NCBI GenBank assembly: GCA_964015035.1
Contig: CAXHCA010000013.1
Location: forward strand, 10,349 to 74,348
Source of the DNA: BQJU01 sp964015035
Lineage (GTDB): Bacteria; Bacteroidota; Bacteroidia; Chitinophagales; Saprospiraceae
Reading direction: 5' to 3'
Length of the DNA stretch: 64,000 nt
Shown: positions 18,755 through 27,605 of the stretch, piece by piece
How positions within the stretch are numbered: position 1 is the stretch's first letter
Layout: each line of letters opens with the position of its first letter
Program-made: the position numbers and the translations under genes
The notes under the pieces: generated by a model
Told to the model about the DNA's origin: nothing
Databases searched by the model: none
What the model saw: only the letters and a program-made list of their open reading frames with translations

Positions 18755-19285
18755 TTGCTAATAAGGAAACTCCCTTACCGGGAGTGTTTGGAATGCCTCG
18801 ATGCGAGCCGCTTGGCAGCCTTGCTTGCATCCTTTCTAATTGAGGTTTCCTCCCTTTTATCGACACCCGGACACAAGCCGACACGCCGCACTGCAAGAAC
18901 AGGGCGAAGAATTTTAAGCCGGGAAGCGGAGTAAAAATCTTTGCACTGAGATGAGGGACGAACGCTCCTTGCAAGCAGGTGGGACGGCTGTAAATTTGTG
19001 TCCGGTTAAAAGGGTGAAACGGAGAAAGGAAGCTATGAGCAAGGTGAAGAAGTGGGGTAGTTCCGGCAGGCATGACGAAGACACCTCATTGGCTTGCCGA
19101 TTCCTCCCCTGGTTCCTGAAGCGCCGGACTGGGAGACTCCCCGGCCGGTGGTTTAGGGGGAGGATGAGGTAAGGCAAACGTGGGGGGCGAGGCGGCAGAA
19201 ACGAAAAAATAGGGTACTATGGAACTAATTTTCGAACGCCTGTGTTTTGTTGTATTATTCAGGTTTATTTTAACATTTCATCACT
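18755..19285. other. Non-coding GC-rich region with nested stem-loops
   Basis: No convincing gene. A 6-bp hairpin (ACTCCC/GGGAGT) lies at 18769-18785. At 19083-19170 several arms nest: ACCTCA/TGAGGT outermost, TCCTCCCC/GGGGAGGA, GCCGG/CCGGC, and an innermost GGGAG-A-CTCCC. A 73-codon frame at 18951-19172 crosses this structure but is very basic and lacks a start site, so I do not call it. The segment could be a structured RNA, a single-strand origin or an old junction. After 19200 the sequence turns AT-rich. Confidence 0.35.
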
Positions 19286-19465
19286 ATGAACTCAAAGATT
19301 ATTCAAATTTCAACAACAACCGTCAATGCTACTCCATACGTCTACGCTTTATGTGAGGACGGGTCTATTTGGAGGAAATCTGGAAACACGGAAGATTGGG
19401 CACTGGTCTCTGATGCATTTAAGAAGAAGGGAGCTAGGCTGGAGATGGTGAAGAATAACAAATGA
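19286..19465 (+). CDS. Small hypothetical protein (59 aa)
   Basis: ATG 19286 opens a 59-codon frame with a plausible protein sequence: VYALCEDGSIWRKSG then DWALVSDAFKKKG. This resembles small Bacteroidota proteins in which a strand pair with GSIW..G is followed by a W-containing helix, but I cannot name a family. There is no Shine-Dalgarno site and an AT-rich leader, in line with Bacteroidota expression. It is 47 bp upstream of another hypothetical gene on the same strand, and the two could form an operon. Confidence 0.5.
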   Translation: MNSKIIQISTTTVNATPYVYALCEDGSIWRKSGNTEDWALVSDAFKKKGARLEMVKNNK

Positions 19466-19512
19466 CATTTTGCATCAAAATGACATCTCCATAATTTTTT
19501 TAACAGGATTAA

Positions 19513-19947
19513 ATGACAGATGAAAACAAGGCTGACCTTGGCCGAAAATTGGATGCGTTTCTCTACTTAAGAGAGCTGATACCTGAGTTGGAAAACGGTG
19601 CTTTTGACTACGGTAAAGAAGCTGCTGAACAGAGATTAAGAAATCTAAAGGAAATTCTTGGAATATCAGAGGAAAAAGGCTTGTTGGAAGCTAAAATTCA
19701 GCTTTTAAAGGACTTCCGGAAATCCCTCTTAGAGGATGGATTTATTCGCTATGAAGCTTTAGGTCCTAATTTTAAAAGCGAAATTCTGGCTCTCTCTGCC
19801 TATTCTTACACCACAAAAACCTCGTATGAAGTAACCTTTGGGCTGAACGAGGACTTAAGCCCAAAGCTTGAATTTCATTCCGCTTCTTGGCAGAATAGAC
19901 TTGATGGAATTGGTAAAGGAGCAATCGAGGTTGAGACAATCGAATAA
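19513..19947 (+). CDS. Hypothetical protein, helical N-terminus
   Basis: 144 aa. The first 80 residues are charged and helical (RKLDAFLYLRELIPELENG, AAEQRLRNLKEILG). The rest is beta-rich (YEVTFGLNEDLSPKLEF). No signal peptide, membrane helix or catalytic motif is visible, so it is probably cytoplasmic. It starts at ATG 19513 with no ribosome site. Family not recognised. Confidence 0.55.
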   Translation: MTDENKADLGRKLDAFLYLRELIPELENGAFDYGKEAAEQRLRNLKEILGISEEKGLLEAKIQLLKDFRKSLLEDGFIRYEALGPNFKSEILALSAYSYTTKTSYEVTFGLNEDLSPKLEFHSASWQNRLDGIGKGAIEVETIE

Positions 19948-20159
19948 GCGGATTTGGCACTATTGACTTCGTTCATTGTGAATAAAAATGCTGGTTTGTA
20001 GGCTCTTGATGTAGCATTATCCTTCTCAGAAGTTTACAGGCCTAAATTGAGGAAAGGTACTTTTTTATCCCCTGAAATATGTGGGTTGCTTCGAATAATG
20101 AGAAATACTTGTTATCTTAAGGAGGTAAATGTAGTTGTTCATCCCTTACTATTTCGATT

Positions 20160-21953
20160 ATGGAGTATTTCTGGTTCCTTTGTTTGGTGCTTCTGTCGGT
20201 TTTGGTATTAGTTGGGCTTTCTGCCATTCTGGCCTTCCTTTTTCCTTCCGGAATGACCGTTGTTCATGATCCTGAATTGATGGATAACCTTGCCTCAGAG
20301 TTACGCGCTTATGAGCATCTGGAGTCTGACTTTCAGAGGAAAGCAAAATGGTTGTCGGAGTTTTCATTACCTGTACCAGAACTCGATGCGAATGATGGCC
20401 ACACCATTGAGGAATTGTGGGCTAATCTAGATTCTGTATTTCGTTCTCAACTAAATCAACAGCACCTGAAAGCTATTGCCCCCAACCAACTAAAATTACT
20501 GGGGAAGGTATCTTCTGCCGAGGCGTTATGCATCTTAAGAAATGCCATTCGACGACAAGCTCCCAAGGCACGGAAGAAAATTTATCGCGCCTGGAAAGCT
20601 GCCTCAAATTTGCCTGATTTTAATAGCGCATCTATCTTCTTTTGGAGAATCTTACATCACGAGAGTCAGGGAGAGGACAGGGCCAGCCGACAACTGCAAG
20701 AATGCCTGACAGAAAATTTAACTGCCTTGATTACAGATAAGTTTTTTGCCGAAAATATTTTTCGCCGGGTGAAGAAAGGAAATAGCTATAATCCGGCCCA
20801 TCAAACGAAGCAAAAAAATGGTCATGACTCGGATTTTGAGCCATGGTTGGTGGCAGGATTCACCGCAGGTGTTTCACTTTATGCATTTGAAAGCATGAGT
20901 GAGACAAGTGAACCCTCACCCGCATCGGGCTCCGAGCCAGTCGATCAAGGTGAATCTGTTGAGGGTTCAGGAAGCCCTGATGAAGCTATCGAAACAGGCT
21001 CTGCCGAGGCTGCGGATTTTGCAGCTGATCCTGGTATTGAGGATATATTTGATCCATTAGGGGCCTTGTCCCTGGTAACCTTAGTTCTGGTTGTTGACAA
21101 GCAGGGAACCCTCTATGGGGCAGGAAAAATTGATGGGAAAGAGGCAATGATTAATGCAGGGATTCAGTTGGGTTCGAAGGCAACGGCGGTAGCCATAGGA
21201 GCGGGAATCGGAGCTGCGGCGGGTAGTGTCATCCCTGTTATTGGCACTGCTATTGGTGGCTGGTTAGGTGGAATGGTAGGAGGTATAATTGGAAATGGTG
21301 TTGCAAGAAAATGGCAGAAAGAACGTTATTATTGGGTCAAAAATAAGTTCGAGCAGAAGGGGGGAGAGATAAAGGAGGCGAATCGTGAATATTATAAGAG
21401 CATACAGAGCTATCTGAGGCGATTACAAAGGGATTTTTCTCTGAAATTAACATCCCTGAAATGGAAAAGGAGAGAAAGGCCATTTGCCGCACTCGCCTGC
21501 CTGGAGTCTGCATTACGATACGATCTTGACAAAGCCAAGAATTGGAAAGCAAGGCACCAGCAAAACAAGCAGAGTATTCAGTACAGAAAGATAAGTGATT
21601 TCATTAGTTATGGAGAAAAATTAGCCAGAGAAATACAATCCGGTGAGCCGGGAGCAATAATCAGGCTAATGGAGCAGTTTCGAAATATGCCGATGTTAAA
21701 ATACGGTAAATTATTCGGAACTCGGCGAAGAATAAGGAAGATCCGGGAAAGAGAGCATGCCGACATACTGGTGGGGCTGATGGGATGGATTTATGGTATT
21801 TTAAACCTTCACGGTCAGGTCCTGATGGAGGCAGTCCGGGAAAATAATTTTCACACTCATATTTTGGGTAGACAGCAGGAGGCTCGGAAAAATGAACTGG
21901 AAGCGCTTAGAAGAAAGAAAGACCAGCGAAAAGCACAATTTAGCAAAGTCTGA
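20160..21953 (+). CDS. Membrane protein with a glycine-zipper hydrophobic hairpin, function unknown
   Basis: 597 aa. One N-terminal membrane helix (about residues 4-30) is followed by a charged helical region and an acidic Ser/Glu/Pro linker (about 250-290). A glycine-rich hydrophobic stretch at about 340-385 (AVAIGAGIGAAAGSVIPVI, GGWLGGMVGGIIGNGVA) has the regular G-x3-G spacing of glycine zippers, able to form a tight membrane hairpin or channel. The last 200 residues are strongly basic and helical. Such zippers occur in pore-forming effectors and in phage or conjugation membrane proteins, but nothing here decides. AAGGAGG occurs about 30 nt upstream, too far to serve ATG 20160. The next gene starts 14 bp downstream. 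Confidence 0.6.
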   Translation: MEYFWFLCLVLLSVLVLVGLSAILAFLFPSGMTVVHDPELMDNLASELRAYEHLESDFQRKAKWLSEFSLPVPELDANDGHTIEELWANLDSVFRSQLNQQHLKAIAPNQLKLLGKVSSAEALCILRNAIRRQAPKARKKIYRAWKAASNLPDFNSASIFFWRILHHESQGEDRASRQLQECLTENLTALITDKFFAENIFRRVKKGNSYNPAHQTKQKNGHDSDFEPWLVAGFTAGVSLYAFESMSETSEPSPASGSEPVDQGESVEGSGSPDEAIETGSAEAADFAADPGIEDIFDPLGALSLVTLVLVVDKQGTLYGAGKIDGKEAMINAGIQLGSKATAVAIGAGIGAAAGSVIPVIGTAIGGWLGGMVGGIIGNGVARKWQKERYYWVKNKFEQKGGEIKEANREYYKSIQSYLRRLQRDFSLKLTSLKWKRRERPFAALACLESALRYDLDKAKNWKARHQQNKQSIQYRKISDFISYGEKLAREIQSGEPGAIIRLMEQFRNMPMLKYGKLFGTRRRIRKIREREHADILVGLMGWIYGILNLHGQVLMEAVRENNFHTHILGRQQEARKNELEALRRKKDQRKAQFSKV

Positions 21954-21967
21954 CCTTAATCAGTATT

Positions 21968-22729
21968 ATGATGGACCATAGCAAAGTAACGGAGCCGATA
22001 CCTCAAACTGTAATCTATTACATCCGTAAAGTTCCTGCGCCTTCAATAGGGGAAGAAATCCTGCCATTTGACTTCAAATTATTCCCGCGAAAGCAACTTT
22101 CTCTTTCTGATCCGGGCGAGTTGCAAGACGAGATGAAAGGAGCGGAGATAAGGATGTTTAAAGAAAGATTACGGCCACAACAGGCCTTCTTCTTTTCAGT
22201 GATTGAGGACGCCGTGCAGGCGGTACCCAAAGAGGGGATTGCGTATTTCTGCTTGGATCTTCCATTATTTCTGGAAGGTAGAGGGTATCAATTGGTGCGT
22301 TATTTTCACCTCTTTGAAGCCGATCAGTTGCGTATATTTATTCTGAATAATGAAACACTCTATCAGGGGGAACCATTTTATCCCCGAATCGGAGTTGAAA
22401 AGGAGGGAAGCTGGGCGGAAAAGGAATTTTCTGCTGATTGGCGACGGGCGATATTGGAGGAGTATGATCGCCGGCGTAAGTCCAGAAAACCACCCTTTGG
22501 AGGACGTCCTACGGAATTACTTACCATTTATCAAGATAATCCGGAAATTGAACCTTATCAAATTGCTAAAAAGATGGGGATTGCAGTGAACACTATCGCT
22601 AACCACCGAAAGACCATTGGTACTAAAATTAAGGACTTTTTTGGTGTGTCCTTACCGGATTATGGTCTTACCGCCGCGCAATATTGGACAGAAATGGGTT
22701 TGAGCTTACCAATAGTCAAAAGGAAGTAA
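21968..22729 (+). CDS. Probable transcription regulator with LuxR-like C-terminal HTH
   Basis: 253 aa. Residues 1-160 form an alpha/beta domain that could be PAS- or sensor-like (FFFSVIEDAVQ, LFEADQLRIFILNNETLY). After a basic linker, residues 180-235 read TELLTIYQDNPEIEPYQIA, then KKMGIAVNTIANHRKTIG, which matches the layout of LuxR-type DNA-binding domains with a regular recognition helix. It lies 14 bp after the glycine-zipper gene and may be in its operon. Its 3' end overlaps the convergent gene at 22716 by 14 bp. Regulatory role is likely; target unknown. Confidence 0.6.
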   Translation: MMDHSKVTEPIPQTVIYYIRKVPAPSIGEEILPFDFKLFPRKQLSLSDPGELQDEMKGAEIRMFKERLRPQQAFFFSVIEDAVQAVPKEGIAYFCLDLPLFLEGRGYQLVRYFHLFEADQLRIFILNNETLYQGEPFYPRIGVEKEGSWAEKEFSADWRRAILEEYDRRRKSRKPPFGGRPTELLTIYQDNPEIEPYQIAKKMGIAVNTIANHRKTIGTKIKDFFGVSLPDYGLTAAQYWTEMGLSLPIVKRK

Positions 22730-23354
22730 GCGCCTCGGCGAAACCCTCAAACCAATCTTGTACCTCTCCGAAATCGGAAATCTCGTCCAGGTCGGGAATA
22801 TCATCGCCTGATGCGGGCAACGCTTCCAGAAGCGCCGCAGGTTCTTCATGATTTGGGAGAATGAAATCGTGTTGAGGTTGATGCATTGACACCAAAGCCG
22901 CTGCCTCGCCTTCAGGAGATGGAGCGGGCTCGGGGGATGAGAAGATCGCTTTGAGAGTCTCATAAATGCCGATAATTTCGAATGCACGTCTTGCCCATGA
23001 TCTAGTTTCTTTTTCCTGTTGCAGTTGAGAGGAGGGCATGGTGATCCATGAATTTTCCTTAGCGGAGAAGTTTTCAGGGCTGTCCTGGAGCACGGATTCC
23101 TCATCAGTAATCGGTGATTTACACTGTAGGGGGGATGTCTCTTTCAGGGATGAGATGGCTTCTTCCGTTGTTGGTGATTTTTCGATTACCGTTTGAAGGA
23201 AGCCATGGCGTTCTCCTGGAGTTTCCTCATTAGGGCATTCATAGTGATGCATCTTATTTTTTCCTATCCTTTTGATTCCAAAATAATGAGCTTGAACATT
23301 TTTTTCACAGATAGGACACAAAACCTCCTTGGTCGATTCCTGATGATTTTCCAT
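22716..23354 (-). CDS. Hypothetical protein with N-terminal zinc-ribbon-like Cys pairs
   Basis: 212 aa. The N-terminus carries CPIC at about residues 13-16 and HHYEC near residue 40, a likely single zinc site. The rest is acidic and low in complexity (Glu, Ser, Pro), ending DEISDFGEVQDWFEGFAEAL. Position 123-145 (RRAFEIIGIYETLKAIFS) may be an amphipathic helix. I recognise no family. It reads divergently from nothing and converges on the HTH regulator. Confidence 0.5.
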   Translation of the reverse strand: MENHQESTKEVLCPICEKNVQAHYFGIKRIGKNKMHHYECPNEETPGERHGFLQTVIEKSPTTEEAISSLKETSPLQCKSPITDEESVLQDSPENFSAKENSWITMPSSQLQQEKETRSWARRAFEIIGIYETLKAIFSSPEPAPSPEGEAAALVSMHQPQHDFILPNHEEPAALLEALPASGDDIPDLDEISDFGEVQDWFEGFAEALTSF

Positions 23355-23452
23355 AAGATGATGGATTTAGTAAAACATCATTGTACCCTTGAAAGATAAG
23401 AAAAAGCTTTGAAAATGACCAGCATTCTAAAGGGAAAAACCGGTCAAACCCC

Positions 23453-24325
23453 TTATTTACTGCGGGGAGGCTGCTGAGGTCCGTTTTTTTTATGCTGTTG
23501 CTGCTCAATTTGCTCCTGCCAGGAGGTGAAGCCGGGATGTTCCTTGTATACATCCTCAACGAGTTCTGCCCGAAGATGTGTTGGATCGGGTTCATCAAGA
23601 ATGGGGAGCGGGATAAAATCCGGGCCATGAACCGGGTTTGCCTTAATCGGTTGGTTTGAAGCTTTGAGGAAATCTAGCATGGATTCATCTCCCTCAATCC
23701 TGAAGGGCTCATCATAATGACGAAACATGACCCGGTTGGTTTTGCGCCGGATATAGGGCTCAATAATCAGATCATCGCAGGTTTCCGTATCAAATCGCAG
23801 CCTTTCCTGTGCTATTGAAATATCTGCGACATTCTGGACCAGATGTGTCCAGCCTTTGCGCGGAATTTGCCGAAGCAAAGCTCCCGACTGCTTTGATATT
23901 CTGTTTTTTTCGGCAGTAACCGAAATTAGTTGCTGCTCCAGTGCCGGATCAGCCAGATGGGCCAATTCATGAAATAGGAGCCTCCGTAAAGTGAGAGGAT
24001 GTGTTTGACGATCCTCACCCTGATAAATCGCCGTATTGAGCCATTCCAAATCGACCATGATAATACCATACGGCCACCACGCTTTTCCTCCAATACCCTG
24101 CTCTTTCTCTTTACGGGTCGGCGGCCGTATGAGAATTTTACCGTCTCGACGGTCTGTGAGTGATCTTTTGGCATCGGGAAGCATCTCTCTAAATTCAGGA
24201 ACTTCTCGATAAAGTTTATCGCACTCGCTTTCAAGGATCGCGCGTTCAATCGGCGAAAAATAACCTGAAATGCGAAGATGCTTCCGCCATCCATCCTGTC
24301 TCTCATGCTCCAGCTTTTTCTTCAT
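23453..24325 (-). CDS. Putative zincin-type metalloprotein (HELAH motif)
   Basis: About 290 aa from ATG 24325 (a TTG at 24343 is the alternative). The motif LLFHELAHLADPA near residues 120-132 is HExxH with hydrophobic neighbours, as in zincins; a third ligand is not obvious (IIEPYIRRK could supply Glu). Before it, WWPYGIIMVDLEWLN resembles the active-site strand of plasmid-borne zincins. The C-terminus is Gln/Lys/Pro-rich and disordered. There is no signal peptide, so it acts in the cytoplasm or travels with plasmid DNA. It may be a polyvalent-type plasmid protein like ArdC. Confident that it is a gene, less sure of activity. Confidence 0.6.
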   Translation of the reverse strand: MKKKLEHERQDGWRKHLRISGYFSPIERAILESECDKLYREVPEFREMLPDAKRSLTDRRDGKILIRPPTRKEKEQGIGGKAWWPYGIIMVDLEWLNTAIYQGEDRQTHPLTLRRLLFHELAHLADPALEQQLISVTAEKNRISKQSGALLRQIPRKGWTHLVQNVADISIAQERLRFDTETCDDLIIEPYIRRKTNRVMFRHYDEPFRIEGDESMLDFLKASNQPIKANPVHGPDFIPLPILDEPDPTHLRAELVEDVYKEHPGFTSWQEQIEQQQHKKNGPQQPPRSK

Positions 24326-24542
24326 TTCATCAGAATAGCACAAATGTATTACCGTTTTTTTACAGCTCTTCCTTTTTCGCCTAATCGCCCTTAAATCAGC
24401 GGATTATGGCCACCAATTAGCCAGCTACTTGGCTAGCTGTTTTCTCAAAATGGTTAGCTATAAATGGTTTGTTCTCAGTGAATTACCTGCATGTTTGCAT
24501 TGCTGCGATAGACGTAGACGTTCTTTGAAATCCTGGCTTAGA

Positions 24543-24580
24543 ACAAGCACGACCTCACTAGGCCATGCTTGTCTTTTACT
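24543..24580 (+). terminator. Possible terminator or attenuator hairpin
   Basis: ACAAGCA (24543-24549) pairs with TGCTTGT (24566-24572), enclosing an imperfect inner stem and followed by CTTTTACTTATTTG. It precedes the small gene at 24610 and so could attenuate the T4CP operon. Upstream, at 24418-24435, TAGCCA/TGGCTA forms another small hairpin. The 24344-24609 gap has no gene. Confidence 0.35.
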
Positions 24581-24609
24581 TATTTGTTAACCTTTAAAAT
24601 TTTTCAAAA

Positions 24610-24762
24610 ATGGATCCAATTACCCTAGGCTATATCGCCTACAGAATTTGGAGATGGACAAGGACACCGGACGCACCTGAGCCGTCAGAAACGCATGATT
24701 GTGGAGATTCCACGGATGGGTTTGGCGACATGGTGGATGATATCATTGATGTCATCATCTAA
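24610..24762 (+). CDS. Small acidic hypothetical protein (50 aa)
   Basis: ATG 24610 opens MDPITLGYIAYRIWRWTRT and the frame continues through an acidic tail ending DDIIDVII before TAA at 24760. The N-terminal third is amphipathic and aromatic. It has no Shine-Dalgarno site and is preceded by AAAATTTTTCAAAA, as often before Bacteroidota genes. It lies 118 bp upstream of the T4CP-like gene on the same strand, with a short GC hairpin and T run (about 24790-24820) between. Coding status is plausible but not certain. Confidence 0.4.
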   Translation: MDPITLGYIAYRIWRWTRTPDAPEPSETHDCGDSTDGFGDMVDDIIDVII

Positions 24763-24880
24763 CGGGGTTTCTGGTCCCTCCTTTCTTTTTATGGGCGGCG
24801 TAAAGCGCCTTTATTTTTTTAATCCTCCTGGGGAGTGAATCCGTTTAGCGGTTCACGCCCCCTTTTAAATTCCAAAGATT

Positions 24881-26320
24881 ATGACAATCAAATCTTCAAA
24901 ACGACAGGAACTGGACCTGGATCGGGTGGTGATGGAGTTGACGGGTAGTAAGCACCCTGACGAAAGCATCCTGGTCAAGGATCTTCTGGAGCATCATTTG
25001 GTGGTTGCTACGACTGGGGTCGGTAAATCCAGTGTTCTGGGATATTACCTGGCTAAAGCCATCATGAATGCCAAAGGATTGGCTCCGGAAGAGAAAATCG
25101 GCATGATTATTTTTCAGTATAAGGATGACACACGGCAATGGCTTGACTGGGCCGAGGAATTCGGCCGAGCTGAGGATGTGATTCGCATTGGGCCGCAAGA
25201 CCGGGATGTATTCAATGTGCTGGAAGCTTACCGGCATAAAGAAACCAGTAGTGCCGTGGATTTATTGACGACACTTTCCGGCCTTTCTTTAACCGGGGCA
25301 AATCAAAACAAAGGGGAGGCCTATTGGCGGGAAATGAATCGCCAGCGATTGCATAGGCTGATTACCCTAGCCAAATTAAGTGGCGAATCGTTAAGTATTG
25401 CAAAGCTGTATCATCTTCACAGTACGGCGCCACAGCTGCCGGAGCAGCTGGAAGATGAAGAATTTAAAGCCAATAGCTATTGCTGGCAGATGCTTCAAAA
25501 AGCTTTTCACCATGTGGGAAGCGACCATCCGGAATTTCAGCTGGTGGAGCAATATTTCATTCGTGAAATGCCCTATATGAATGATCGTACTCAGAGTTCC
25601 ATCCTGAGTATGACGAGTGGGACTTTGGAGCCCTATGTGAGCTCCCCTTTGCTAAATCGCCTGTTTTGTGGCGGGACCACTATTTCACTGGATCAATTAC
25701 TGGGCGGGAAAATTGTCATCCTTGACCTCGCGATCAAAACCCATGAATATGCTGGTAAATTATCGCAATTGATGTTTAAGCATGTGTTGCAAAAGCGCAT
25801 TGAGGACCGGGATTTAACGCAATTACCCTGTCCCGTTATTTTTCACCTCGATGAATATGCACAATTTATTTCGCCTTATGATGCGCTTTTCCTGAGTACG
25901 GCACGATCATCCCGTGCCGGATTTCTGGCGATGATTCAGAATATTTCCGGCTTATTTGCTCAGGTAGGCGGCGACGGTTTTATCGCCCAGGAAAATGTCA
26001 ACAGCCTGCTGGCCCTGTTCAATCATAAGTTTTTCATGGCGCAAAACAATCATGTGACCAATGAGTTTGCGGCAAAAACCATTGGCATGGGATTACGGTC
26101 GCTAAACAATACGTCGATGCAGTTAGAGGAATTTCAGGGCAATAGCGGCTATAGCGAATCTTATCATTACCAGGTCATGCCGGTGGAATTCACCACATTG
26201 CGACGCGGCGGCAAAGCACATCAGGGGATTGTCGATGTCATTTTAATGGCAACGGGAAAGCTCTTCTCCAATGGTAAGAACCATTTACGGCTACGTTTCA
26301 AGCAGCCCTGGATGCGTTGA
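24881..26320 (+). CDS. T4CP-like conjugation ATPase (VirD4/TraD/TraG superfamily)
   Basis: 479 aa. Walker A is ATTGVGKSS at about residues 44-52, and Walker B is PVIFHLDEYAQF at about 318-329. The region after Walker B (ARSSRAGFLAMIQNISGLF) and FNHKFFMAQNNHVT match the ordering of FtsK/VirD4-type hexameric motors. No N-terminal membrane helices are present; the next gene encodes a membrane protein that could serve as the anchor. T4CPs bring the relaxase-DNA complex to the secretion channel. It is the first large gene of a run that leads to the relaxase at 28283. No Shine-Dalgarno site precedes ATG 24881. Confidence 0.75.
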   Translation: MTIKSSKRQELDLDRVVMELTGSKHPDESILVKDLLEHHLVVATTGVGKSSVLGYYLAKAIMNAKGLAPEEKIGMIIFQYKDDTRQWLDWAEEFGRAEDVIRIGPQDRDVFNVLEAYRHKETSSAVDLLTTLSGLSLTGANQNKGEAYWREMNRQRLHRLITLAKLSGESLSIAKLYHLHSTAPQLPEQLEDEEFKANSYCWQMLQKAFHHVGSDHPEFQLVEQYFIREMPYMNDRTQSSILSMTSGTLEPYVSSPLLNRLFCGGTTISLDQLLGGKIVILDLAIKTHEYAGKLSQLMFKHVLQKRIEDRDLTQLPCPVIFHLDEYAQFISPYDALFLSTARSSRAGFLAMIQNISGLFAQVGGDGFIAQENVNSLLALFNHKFFMAQNNHVTNEFAAKTIGMGLRSLNNTSMQLEEFQGNSGYSESYHYQVMPVEFTTLRRGGKAHQGIVDVILMATGKLFSNGKNHLRLRFKQPWMR

Positions 26321-26345
26321 TTTTTTAACTTTCAAATCATTAATT

Positions 26346-27107
26346 ATGCACAATCAAAATAAACAAACGGCGGAAGGGTTATTCACCGATATGATCGGCA
26401 ATATCCTGACCGGCGGAATGTATACCCCGATGAGATGGGTCTGGAACCTTATCGCACGTGTGAATACCATGCTGTTGATGGTGTTTTTACGCAAGAATAT
26501 GGGGCGTAAAATTGCCGGATTCGGGAGCTGGATTTACACTTCCTTATGGATGATGATTCTGTTTTTCGCTTCGGTATTGACAGCCAAAACCGACCCGGTC
26601 ACCGGCGTGATCGTCGATGACGGTTACAGTGCTCCCATTATCCTGATTCATGCCGGGCTTTTTCTGATTTTCTCATTCTGGCGGAAAATCGGTGCGTGGT
26701 TTAATCTAAGACAAAGCGGTAAGGCAAGCGTTATTACCCGCATGCCTGTTGAAATTGGAGATAGTGTCATTTATCCTTTGATTCGGTTCGTACTGAAACC
26801 GTTGGGACTGATCGACCATGAGCATAATCCCAAAAGCTGGTGGAGGCTGACGCATGATCGCTGGATTGAATGGGTGGAACCGGCGTTACTGGTAGGAATC
26901 GGCTATCTGATTTTGCAGGCGGGATATGGCGTTTATGGTAAATTCTTCATTTTTGCTTCGATCTGCTTTTGGGGGGCAACCATTCGGGCATTCAATAATA
27001 ATGCGGTTATCCGGGCCAAAAAAAGCGAAGGTCAGCAAATTCGCAAGATTGCCGAAGCCCGGACTCCCCAGCATACCGAATTTGATGGTCATGTAATCGG
27101 CCAATAA
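26346..27107 (+). CDS. Polytopic membrane protein of the conjugation region
   Basis: 253 aa from ATG 26346 (the open frame continues upstream inside the T4CP gene). Four or so hydrophobic helices are visible, at about residues 33-55, 62-80, 98-116 and 178-215. A cytoplasmic basic tail follows. It lies 25 bp after the T4CP-like gene; since that ATPase has no membrane segment of its own, a two-subunit coupling complex is a reasonable inference. No family is recognised. No Shine-Dalgarno site. Confidence 0.6.
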   Translation: MHNQNKQTAEGLFTDMIGNILTGGMYTPMRWVWNLIARVNTMLLMVFLRKNMGRKIAGFGSWIYTSLWMMILFFASVLTAKTDPVTGVIVDDGYSAPIILIHAGLFLIFSFWRKIGAWFNLRQSGKASVITRMPVEIGDSVIYPLIRFVLKPLGLIDHEHNPKSWWRLTHDRWIEWVEPALLVGIGYLILQAGYGVYGKFFIFASICFWGATIRAFNNNAVIRAKKSEGQQIRKIAEARTPQHTEFDGHVIGQ

Positions 27108-27129
27108 TCATCTGCTTTTCTTCATTCAG

Positions 27130-27158
27130 GGCGGTCCGTGGTTCTGACCTGGACCGCC
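27130..27158. repeat. Perfect inverted repeat before a small basic gene
   Basis: GGCGGTCC (27130-27137) and GGACCGCC (27151-27158) form an 8-bp GC-rich stem with a 13-nt loop in the gap between the membrane protein and the gene at 27175. It lacks a T run. It may end the upstream transcript or serve as a protein-binding site. Confidence 0.4.
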
Positions 27159-27174
27159 ATCAACTTCTTTCATC

Positions 27175-27555
27175 ATGGCATGGATTGGAATTCTTGGCCG
27201 GATGGCCAGATCGGCAGGGAAATCCCTCGCCCAATTAACCCGTAAGGCACGAAACACGCAAGCGACGGCAAAAAAGCCGAAAGCGGCGGTTAAATCACAG
27301 GAAATAAAAAAGGCCGGTGCTGAAGCCGAGCTGAGTAATATGCAAAAGGCCAAGGCGCAGGCCGGTAAAATGCAGGAAGAACTGCGCCAGAATAAGATGG
27401 CGCAGCAGGGGAAAGATGTCAAAACTCATGATGGCAGTGCTCCGCCCCATGTAACGGGCAAGGCAAATTCCTCTTCAAATGATAGCTATAATCCATCCGG
27501 ATTGACCCGGTCTCCTGCGCGGGAAAGGTCACGGGGGAAAGGCCGGTCACGCTAG
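27175..27555 (+). CDS. Small basic coiled-coil protein
   Basis: 126 aa. The sequence is dominated by Lys, Ala, Gln and Glu, with a charged helix at about residues 35-80 (EIKKAGAEAELSNMQKAKA) and a disordered Ser/Arg/Gly-rich tail. It could bind DNA or act as an accessory in the mobilization region, but no motif fixes this. It lies between the membrane protein and a Shine-Dalgarno-led gene on the same strand. Confidence 0.5.
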   Translation: MAWIGILGRMARSAGKSLAQLTRKARNTQATAKKPKAAVKSQEIKKAGAEAELSNMQKAKAQAGKMQEELRQNKMAQQGKDVKTHDGSAPPHVTGKANSSSNDSYNPSGLTRSPARERSRGKGRSR

Positions 27556-27605
27556 CTTTTGACTCGGTTTTATGGTATGATTAGTACCTAGCTGAAGGAG
27601 AAAGA

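Noticed and set aside
18951..19172. 73-codon frame
   Set aside because: It is very basic, lacks a ribosome site and crosses a strong nested stem-loop, so it is more likely chance.
18755..19190. Group II intron remnant
   Set aside because: The nested stems suggested it, but there is no domain V-like hairpin or reverse transcriptase fragment.
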